NCBI GenBank assembly: GCA_025362415.1
Contig: JANYGM010000017.1
Location: 1-11,012, forward strand
Direction of reading: 5' to 3'
Length of the DNA stretch: 11,012 nt
Origin: a bacterium
Lineage (GTDB): Bacteria; Bacteroidota; Bacteroidia; Cytophagales; Thermonemataceae
The number at the start of each line of letters is the position of its first letter. The stretch's first letter is position 1. The notes under the pieces are model-generated. The model did no database searches and was not told the DNA's origin. It saw only the letters and a program-made list of their open reading frames with translations. Both the position numbers and the translations under genes were made by a program. This document shows positions 6,504 to 11,012 of the stretch, piece by piece.

Positions 6504-7931
6504 ATGGCTCTAAATACTGCTAACGCAACTTCGTCTAACTGGCGTACACGCCTACAAACACTTGGAAAAGAACAATTTATCATTGATGAAATGATACGTT
6601 TGGGCTTTTCTGACATTACGCCCACGCAACAAGAGCATTTTAAGAAAATTTCTGATGAACTTGCCAACATCAACACAGAACTTTACAAACTCCAAAAGGA
6701 ACTGAACGGCATAGAAGATGTTACGCCACTTCTCAAGCAAATCCGCCAAAACCGCATAGAACGTGTGCGTGCCAAGCGCATTGTGTCAAGAATTGAGAAA
6801 GAAGCCAACGCAAAACTTCATAAAGAAAACATAACAGCTCGCCAGAAAGCCACTCCTAGCCATTTGGGAGATGATATTTCTGCAGGACTTGTCTATACAA
6901 ATACAGATTTGGAAAAGCTAAAAGCAAATAATTTGCCTTTGGTGGAAAATCTTACACAACTTGCGGAACTTTCTAAATTAGAAGAAAAAAATTGGAAATG
7001 GCTCTCTTATCATAGAAGAGTTGCCAAAATAGACCATTATACTCGTTTTGAAATTCCTAAGAAAAAAGGTGGTACTCGTCAGATTGCTGCACCAAAAAAA
7101 ACACTTAGAAAAGCGCAAACGTGGATTTTGGAAAATATTTTAGAGAAAATTCCTGCTCACGAAGCCGCTTTTGCTTTTTTGCCAAAAATGTCCACAAAAC
7201 TAAATGCTGACAAACATCTTAATAAAAACATTGTTGTACGCATTGATTTGAAGGATTTTTTTCCTTCTATTAAATTTCCGAGAGTAAAAGGGCTTTTCCG
7301 TTCTTTTGGGTATAGTGAGGCAATGGCAACTATTTTTGCGCTTGTATGTACTGATGCGCTACGTGTGGAGGCAGTTTTAGACCAAAAAAATAGCTTTGTA
7401 GCACTTGGAGAAAGGTTTTTGCCACAAGGAGCTTGTACTTCTCCTATGATTACGAACCTTATTTGCAGAAAATTAGACAACCGTTTGCAAAATTTGGCTC
7501 AAAAAATAGCAGAAAAGTCAGAAGAAAAGCATCATTTTTCTTACACTCGTTATGCTGATGATTTAGTGTTTTCTACTGAAAGTAAAGACCCTGCACTAAT
7601 GAAACAACTACTTCATTTTGTCAATAAAATTGTAGCTGATGAAAAGTTGGAAATCAATAGAGAAAAAACAATGATTATGCGCAAAAGCCAGCGACAAACC
7701 GTTACTGGTGTACTTGTGAACAATAATGAAACTAAAATTTCTCGTACTGATATACGAAAATTCAGGGCGTTTTTGCATCAATTTAAGGTTATTGGAGAAG
7801 TAGAAATGTCTAAAAAAATAGGAAAAGATGCCAAACATTATGGAAAAGGCTATTTTTCTTATTTAAAGATGATTTCACCCACGCAAGCCAGCAAAATAGC
7901 AGAAACAAATGCTTGGTTATTAGAAAAATAA
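6504..7931 (+). CDS. Retron-class reverse transcriptase with N-terminal extension
   Basis: The 475-residue protein is an RNA-directed DNA polymerase. The RT core spans about 175-430: IPKKKGGTRQIAAP (184-197), DLKDFFPSI with catalytic Asp248, PQGACTSP (307-314) and YADD (350-353, the two catalytic Asp). Two signatures typical of retron RTs are present: NADKH (234-238, the NAxxH motif) and VTG (400-402). Ahead of the core is a ~170-residue extension with a coiled-coil-like helix (about 42-105) and the segment KWLSYHRRVAKIDHYTRF (165-182). This arrangement resembles, from memory, long RTs of the myxobacterial Mx162 sort; I cannot assign a retron type. Retron RTs copy part of a neighbouring ncRNA into branched msDNA and usually act in phage defence. 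No effector gene is recognisable nearby, and Pro of the usual PQGAPTSP is replaced by Cys311. An in-frame stop at 6486 rules out a longer N-terminus. Confidence 0.92.
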   Translation: MALNTANATSSNWRTRLQTLGKEQFIIDEMIRLGFSDITPTQQEHFKKISDELANINTELYKLQKELNGIEDVTPLLKQIRQNRIERVRAKRIVSRIEKEANAKLHKENITARQKATPSHLGDDISAGLVYTNTDLEKLKANNLPLVENLTQLAELSKLEEKNWKWLSYHRRVAKIDHYTRFEIPKKKGGTRQIAAPKKTLRKAQTWILENILEKIPAHEAAFAFLPKMSTKLNADKHLNKNIVVRIDLKDFFPSIKFPRVKGLFRSFGYSEAMATIFALVCTDALRVEAVLDQKNSFVALGERFLPQGACTSPMITNLICRKLDNRLQNLAQKIAEKSEEKHHFSYTRYADDLVFSTESKDPALMKQLLHFVNKIVADEKLEINREKTMIMRKSQRQTVTGVLVNNNETKISRTDIRKFRAFLHQFKVIGEVEMSKKIGKDAKHYGKGYFSYLKMISPTQASKIAETNAWLLEK

Positions 7932-7933
7932 AC

Positions 7934-7976
7934 TTTAAATTGTGAATTTTAAATTGTGAATTGTGAATGAATACAA
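7934..7976. repeat. 14-bp tandem repeat after the RT gene, ending in the 25-bp dispersed repeat
   Basis: TTTAAATTGTGAAT is repeated perfectly at 7934-7947 and 7948-7961, with a partial third unit (TGTGAAT, 7962-7968). Positions 7952-7976 are the exact inverted copy of 2256-2280. The repeat begins 3 bp after the RT stop codon. I see no gene between here and 8108; the remainder (7977-8107) is AT-rich with no clear hairpin. Confidence 0.7.
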
Positions 7977-8085
7977 GGTTACTCTTGCAATGTTTCAGAT
8001 TATCCATAAAAAAGTTCAAAAAAATCTTATAAAACTTGCTTTTATTAAAAATAATGCCGTTATTTCAGAAAAATTAATCAGTTCT

Positions 8086-8093
8086 TATCTTTA
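8086..8093 (+). promoter_or_regulatory. Possible -7 element upstream of the small lipoprotein gene
   Basis: TATCTTTA matches 7 of 8 positions of TAnnTTTG and lies 15 bp before the ATG at 8108, which would leave a leader of only about 7-10 nt. No -33 box is evident, so this is a weak candidate. Confidence 0.2.
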
Positions 8094-8107
8094 AACATTA
8101 CTAAAAA

Positions 8108-8380
8108 ATGAAAAAAGCCCTAATTCTTGCTAGCTTGTGTGCTGTAGTTGTATTCTCTTCTTGCGGTTCTAAAAAAGGAAAATGGAACGACAAAGACAAA
8201 AAAGCATTTGCTGAAAAATGTGCATCAGATGCTAAATCAAAAGGCGGACTTGATGATGCAAAAGCAAAATCTTTCTGTGATTGCGCTCTTCCAAAAGCTG
8301 AGGCAGCTGAAGAAAATGCAGAGAAATTTGCAGCTAATACTGCTGAAGGCGACAAAATTGCAAAAGAGTGTTTAAAATAA
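8108..8380 (+). CDS. Small cysteine-rich lipoprotein
   Basis: The 90-residue protein begins with a lipoprotein signal (MKKALILASLCAVVVFSSC), with Cys19 the probable lipidated residue after SPII cleavage. The mature part is only about 72 residues, strongly charged and Ala/Lys-rich, and has four further Cys (C38, C57, C59, C88) including a CDC motif. A spacing of Cys, then CxC, then Cys is seen in small uncharacterised Bacteroidota lipoproteins and suggests two disulfides or a metal site, but no function is known to me. It is probably anchored in the periplasm or outer membrane. It sits alone between the RT gene and a strong terminator, so it is likely its own transcript. The reading frame is favoured over an overlapping +1 frame because it gives the lipobox and the codon use of the neighbours. 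Confidence 0.85.
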   Translation: MKKALILASLCAVVVFSSCGSKKGKWNDKDKKAFAEKCASDAKSKGGLDDAKAKSFCDCALPKAEAAEENAEKFAANTAEGDKIAKECLK

Positions 8381-8394
8381 TCTTTTAAAGATAA

Positions 8395-8422
8395 TTTCGT
8401 GTTGTTTATTTCGTGTTGTTTA
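8395..8422. repeat. Perfect 14-bp tandem duplication
   Basis: TTTCGTGTTGTTTA occurs twice head to tail (8395-8408, 8409-8422) in the 3' untranslated region of the lipoprotein gene. It looks like replication slippage. Confidence 0.8.
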
Positions 8423-8439
8423 TTTTTTCACAAATAACA

Positions 8440-8493
8440 CAAGAAAAACGCTTAATAAATGTTTGTAAAAGCATTTATTAAGCGTTTTTCTTG
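8440..8493 (+). terminator. Strong 22-bp stem-loop terminator of the lipoprotein gene
   Basis: Positions 8440-8461 pair perfectly with 8472-8493 (22 bp), leaving a 10-nt loop, followed by CTATTTTTATT. The stem includes AACGCTTAATAAATG. The unusually long perfect stem and following T-rich tract 60 bp after the lipoprotein stop support an intrinsic terminator, and the hairpin would also protect the mRNA 3' end. Confidence 0.75.
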
Positions 8494-8534
8494 CTATTTT
8501 TATTAGTTTAGTCCTATTTTGTCTAAAAAAAAGT

Positions 8535-8615
8535 ATGTTTTGGAAATATTTGTCATTTTTTTTAATAATAGTTATGTGTTTTGGGTTACTTTGGTGTTAT
8601 ATTTGGGATAAATAA
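8535..8615 (+). CDS. Possible 26-residue membrane microprotein
   Basis: An ATG at 8535 opens a 26-codon frame ending at TAA 8613-8615. The peptide is MFWKYLSFFLIIVMCFGLLW followed by CYIWDK: an almost continuous hydrophobic helix with a Lys near the start and Asp-Lys at the end, i.e. a single-span membrane peptide. It lies in the 288-bp space between the lipoprotein and the next gene. Against it, a perfect -7 promoter element (8598-8605) for the next gene lies inside the frame, there is no visible ribosome binding site, and short hydrophobic frames arise easily in T-rich DNA. Confidence 0.25.
   Translation: MFWKYLSFFLIIVMCFGLLWCYIWDK
8598..8605 (+). promoter_or_regulatory. -7 promoter element upstream of the 110-residue unknown gene
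   Basis: TATATTTG is a perfect TAnnTTTG match, 63 bp before the ATG at 8669, and lies downstream of the strong terminator at 8440-8493, so the next gene probably has its own promoter. The nearest TTTG is 14 nt upstream, shorter than usual. Confidence 0.4.
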
Positions 8616-8668
8616 TAAAGAAAACCACACTTCTATATTACGAAAATATGAAGTAAACAAATAAAACT

Positions 8669-9001
8669 ATGTTAGAAGATACAAATAATCAAGACCAAAT
8701 TAGGGAAAATATCACGGAAAAAGATTTTTTGGCGCATTTCAACAACCAAGAGTTTGAATTGCTGTCAAAATGGTTGGTAAAAACTGCCCTAGAAGATATC
8801 AGCAAAACCAATATTCACCCCTATTTGCGTGTGCAAGCAGAGCAAGCCTGCGAAAGTATTTTGATGAGCAACAAGCATAAAAACCGTTCTTATCAAGACT
8901 TTTTGCGTGGTGCAAAACTTGCTACCAAAGTAATAGCACTTGCTATTCCCAACTCAATAGATGCGTATTATCGTTCTATTACGGAATCAAATACAAATTA
9001 A
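8669..9001 (+). CDS. Small helical cytoplasmic protein of unknown function
   Basis: The 110-residue protein has no signal peptide, membrane segment or Cys pair. It looks all-helical: acidic polar N-terminus (MLEDTNNQDQIRENITEKDF), amphipathic helices around 27-45 (EFELLSKWLVKTALEDI) and 52-70 (LRVQAEQACESILM), then a basic stretch (SNKHKNRSYQDFLRGAKLATK) and a C-terminal helix. I do not recognise a family. It is flanked by a terminator on each side (8440-8493 and 9021-9068), so it is transcribed alone. The basic central region might bind nucleic acid or a partner, but nothing in the sequence settles this. Position downstream of a retron RT is noted, but it is separated from the RT by the lipoprotein gene and a strong terminator. 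Confidence 0.75.
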   Translation: MLEDTNNQDQIRENITEKDFLAHFNNQEFELLSKWLVKTALEDISKTNIHPYLRVQAEQACESILMSNKHKNRSYQDFLRGAKLATKVIALAIPNSIDAYYRSITESNTN

Positions 9002-9020
9002 AGATTACGAATTACTGTTA

Positions 9021-9068
9021 AAATACAAAAAGACAAATACATTTAAACGTATTTGTCTTTTTGTATTT
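9021..9068. terminator. Bidirectional 20-bp stem-loop terminator
   Basis: Positions 9021-9040 pair perfectly with 9049-9068 (20 bp) around the 8-nt loop ATTTAAAC. The A-run in the left arm and T-run in the right arm give a U-tract in either direction. It lies between two convergent genes (stop at 9001 on plus, stop at 9102 on minus), the expected place for a shared terminator. Confidence 0.8.
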
Positions 9069-9070
9069 GC

Positions 9071-9092
9071 TCCCCTTTGGGGCTGGGGGCTG
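9071..9092. repeat. GC-rich repeat remnant related to the MITE interior
   Basis: On the minus strand this reads CAGCCCCCAGCCCCAAAGGG followed by GA. It contains the hairpin CCCC-TTT-GGGG (9072-9082) and shares CCCCCAGCCCC with the left arm of the MITE-like element (6386-6396). The flanks lack the TAGGACTTACGC ends, so it is either a degenerate relative or an independent member of a GC-rich palindrome family. It lies 10 bp beyond the fahA stop codon. Confidence 0.5.
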
Positions 9093-9101
9093 TTTTAGCT
9101 A

Positions 9102-10358
9102 TTATCTTGCAGGCAAAATTTTACCTACACATTCTCCAAAGCCAATTCTTACACCATCTTTTTCAGAGTAAGCACGCATAATAACAGTATCTCCATCGTG
9201 CAAAAACTTTCTTTCAGAGCCGTCGTGCAACAAAATAGGTTTTGTTCCTTTCCAAGAAAGCTCTAGCATTGAACCATAAGAAGTAGGTTCAGAGCCACTA
9301 ATAGTACCAGAGGCATACAAATCTCCTACATTGATAGGACAACCATTGATAGTATGGTGTGCTAATTGTTGAGAAATATTCCAATAAAGATATTTAAAAT
9401 TACTTTTGCAAAGCAGCATTTCTTTATCAGAATTGACAGGTTTTAGTGCTACTTCTAATTTTATATCAAAAGTACGTTTTCCTGTAGTTTTTAGATAATC
9501 AAAAATTTCTACATCTTGTATAGGTGAATTTGTACGGTAATTTTCTATTGCTTCTATTGTTACGACCCACGCCGACATAGTAGAGGCGAAATTTTTGCCC
9601 AAAAATGGTCCTAGTGGTACATACTCCCAACTTTGTATATCACGAGCAGACCAATCATTAAACAGTACAAAACCAAAAATATAATCTTCTGCATTCATTG
9701 CTGCCACATTCTCACCCATTTCTGTATTTTTGCCCACAATAAAGCCCATTTCTAGTTCAAAGTCAAGCAAACGAGTAGCACCAAAAGAAGGATTTTCGTG
9801 TCCTTCTGGCTTAAATTGCCCTTTTGGTCTTATAATATCTGTTCCTGAAACAACAATAGAGGAAGTTCTGCCGTGATAGCCCACAGGCAAATGTTTCCAA
9901 TTTGGTAAAAGTGCGTTGGCAGGGTCTCTAAACATTGTACCAACATTGGTAGCGTGTTCTATGCTAGAATAAAAATCTGTATAATCCCCTATTTGGACTG
10001 GCAGGTGCATTTTTACCTTAGAAATATGCTTAACGACCTCGTTGCGGTCATCTGGATAATCTCTTAGTTTTGAATTACCTTCTTTTAGTAAGTCCATCAC
10101 ACGTTGACGCACTCCTAATGTAGTAGATTTGCCTAACGCAATAAAGTTATTAAGTGTTTTTTGATGAAAAACTGTAGATTCTGGGATAACCAAACCATCA
10201 AAGTAGCCAAGTTCCATTAGCATACTTAGGTCTATTACGTGGTCTCCTATGCGTACACCCACACAAGGCGCATCACCATTGACAGAAAAGATACCAAATG
10301 GTAAGTTTTGCAAAGGAAAATCACTATTTGCAGGCACTTCAATCCAAGAATTTATCAT
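9102..10358 (-). CDS. fahA: Fumarylacetoacetase
   Basis: The 418-residue enzyme hydrolyses 4-fumarylacetoacetate to fumarate and acetoacetate, the last step of tyrosine (and phenylalanine) degradation through homogentisate, in the cytoplasm. The length matches the family (mouse FAH 419). Residues aligning with the known mouse active site are all present with an offset of +2: Asp128, His135 (general base, in DFYSSIEHATNVGTMFR), Arg144, Tyr161 (VGYHGR), Glu201 and Glu203 (LLDFELEMG), Asp235 (FNDWSARD) and Lys255 (PFLGKNF); the Asp/Glu residues bind the divalent metal. The N-terminal SH3-like domain covers about 1-118. The gene starts 31 bp after the stop of the small membrane-protein gene on the same strand, so the two are likely co-transcribed. 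No other tyrosine-degradation gene is in the window. Confidence 0.97.
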   Translation of the reverse strand: MINSWIEVPANSDFPLQNLPFGIFSVNGDAPCVGVRIGDHVIDLSMLMELGYFDGLVIPESTVFHQKTLNNFIALGKSTTLGVRQRVMDLLKEGNSKLRDYPDDRNEVVKHISKVKMHLPVQIGDYTDFYSSIEHATNVGTMFRDPANALLPNWKHLPVGYHGRTSSIVVSGTDIIRPKGQFKPEGHENPSFGATRLLDFELEMGFIVGKNTEMGENVAAMNAEDYIFGFVLFNDWSARDIQSWEYVPLGPFLGKNFASTMSAWVVTIEAIENYRTNSPIQDVEIFDYLKTTGKRTFDIKLEVALKPVNSDKEMLLCKSNFKYLYWNISQQLAHHTINGCPINVGDLYASGTISGSEPTSYGSMLELSWKGTKPILLHDGSERKFLHDGDTVIMRAYSEKDGVRIGFGECVGKILPAR

Positions 10359-10389
10359 TTTATTTTAGCTATTTTTATTGTGTTTTTGA

Positions 10390-10770
10390 CTAATTGTTAT
10401 CAGTTTTTTTAAGAGTATCTTTTTGAAGGCTGTCTTTTTGAAGACTATCTTTTTTTATTTTGAGAGAATCTTTTTCTGATTTTTCTAAGTCTTCTTCCAA
10501 ATCTTCTTTATAGGTAGTTGTATCTTTGTTAAAAATAGGAATTTTTTTCTCGTTTTTTGTTTTGTCTTCTTTATTTTTTTCTGATTGTTTAGAAAACAAC
10601 GAAATATCTGTGCCTATCCCTACCAAAATAGCCACAAACGCAAAAATACTAAGTAAACGTGCAAACGCCTTATTATTTTTTTTGAATAAGAAAATAGAAA
10701 TAACAAAAAAAGCAGGTACAACCAGCACTACGGCACTTATTGTACCAATAGGAACAAAACCATCAAACAT
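10390..10770 (-). CDS. Small two-helix membrane protein with charged repetitive tail
   Basis: The 126-residue protein has two predicted membrane helices (about 8-29, ISAVVLVVPAFFVISIFLF, and 37-56, FARLLSIFAFVAILVGIG) joined by a short basic loop (KKNNK), followed by a long hydrophilic tail from about 60 to the end. The tail is rich in Lys, Asp and Glu and ends in near-tandem KDSLQ units (KKDSLQKDSLQKDTLKK), matched by a 15-bp DNA repeat at about 10409-10453. The basic loop suggests that both ends face outward with the loop inside, but the topology is not certain. I do not recognise the family and no function can be given. It is the first gene of a probable two-gene unit with fahA, though the link may be only transcriptional. 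Upstream, 10771-10906 is AT-rich; I found no good -7 box in it. Confidence 0.75.
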   Translation of the reverse strand: MFDGFVPIGTISAVVLVVPAFFVISIFLFKKNNKAFARLLSIFAFVAILVGIGTDISLFSKQSEKNKEDKTKNEKKIPIFNKDTTTYKEDLEEDLEKSEKDSLKIKKDSLQKDSLQKDTLKKTDNN

Positions 10771-10906
10771 AAAATGGTGAGAAAAATAATTTTCCGAAAA
10801 ATACAGTTTTTTTTTGAAAAAATAGCTTTATTGAATAAAATAATTTGTTTTTTTGTTACCATAAAAAGACTGGTATTATTTCGTAATGGTTATTTTTTAT
10901 AAACTC

Positions 10907-11012
10907 ATAGGACTTACGCAAAAAAGTTCTACAACCACCCCCAGCCCCTCCTTAGGAAGGAGGGGAGTTTGTCCCCCTCCTTTTTAGGAGGGGTTAGGGG
11001 TGGTTTTTAATA
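10907..11012. mobile_element. MITE-like palindromic element, copy 2 (cut by window edge)
   Basis: This is the second copy of the element at 6355-6479, in the same orientation and offset by 4552 bp. All 106 visible positions align without gaps and only one differs (C at 10932, T at 6380). The left terminal repeat TAGGACTTACGCAAAA and both internal GC-rich hairpins are intact; the right terminal repeat should lie just beyond the window. No gene follows within view. Confidence 0.88.

Noticed and set aside
7934..7976. Start of a CRISPR array
   Set aside because: The 14-bp units are directly abutting with no spacers and only two full copies; this is a simple tandem repeat.
8101..8355. Minus-strand 84-codon frame opposite the lipoprotein gene
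   Set aside because: Ser/Ala/Phe-rich shadow arising from the Lys/Ala-rich lipoprotein coding sequence on the other strand.
8148..8375. Alternative 75-codon frame overlapping the lipoprotein gene
   Set aside because: It is a frame shadow; the 8108-8380 frame has a proper lipoprotein signal and lipobox while the alternative has none.
8108..9001. Lipoprotein or 110-residue protein as the retron effector
   Set aside because: A strong terminator (8440-8493) and a separate -7 element isolate the second gene, the lipoprotein is exported, and neither resembles a known retron effector.
6355..11012. A composite transposon formed by the two MITE-like copies
   Set aside because: There is no transposase between them, and the enclosed genes (fahA and others) look like ordinary chromosomal genes with the same AT-rich composition; the pair is more simply two separate insertions.

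Overview
The window looks like chromosomal DNA of a low-GC, gliding-type Bacteroidota, most likely a Cytophagales/Bernardetia-like marine bacterium (the rank is an inference). The support is a gliding-motility-associated C-terminal (type IX secretion, type B) sorting domain, Bacteroidota-style -7 elements (TAnnTTTG), absence of strong Shine-Dalgarno sequences, very AT-rich spacers, and GC-rich palindromic repeats scattered between genes. I saw no rRNA, tRNA or CRISPR array.

Layout from left to right. (1) 1-1952, minus: urocanate hydratase (histidine degradation), cut by the left edge just before its C-terminus. (2) 1953-2281: hutU promoter and a cluster of four hairpins arranged as a large inverted repeat. 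(3) 2282-4897, minus: two exported proteins likely transcribed together, a 339-residue secreted protein of unknown function followed by a multi-domain surface protein with two SbsA-type Ig-like domains and a T9SS sorting domain. (4) 5014-6273, plus: a GT4-type glycosyltransferase, divergent from the previous pair. (5) 6274-7931, plus: a palindromic 125-bp MITE-like element directly in front of a retron-class reverse transcriptase with a ~170-residue N-terminal extension. (6) 7932-9001, plus: a 14-bp tandem repeat, a small cysteine-rich lipoprotein, a strong terminator, a possible 26-residue membrane microprotein and a 110-residue helical unknown. (7) 9021-10770, minus: a bidirectional terminator, a GC-rich repeat remnant, fumarylacetoacetase (tyrosine degradation) and a small two-helix membrane protein upstream of it. 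(8) 10907-11012: a second, nearly identical copy of the MITE-like element, cut by the right edge.

The metabolic genes (hutU, fahA) point to amino acid catabolism but are not adjacent and no other genes of either pathway are visible. The most interesting item is the reverse transcriptase: it carries both retron signatures (NAxxH and VTG) and intact catalytic residues, has no recognisable effector partner, and its upstream spacer, where a retron non-coding RNA would normally sit, is mostly occupied by a repeat that also occurs about 4.5 kb away. Either the ncRNA is elsewhere or unusual, or the repeat is an unrelated insertion, or the repeat itself is the template. The sequence alone does not decide this.
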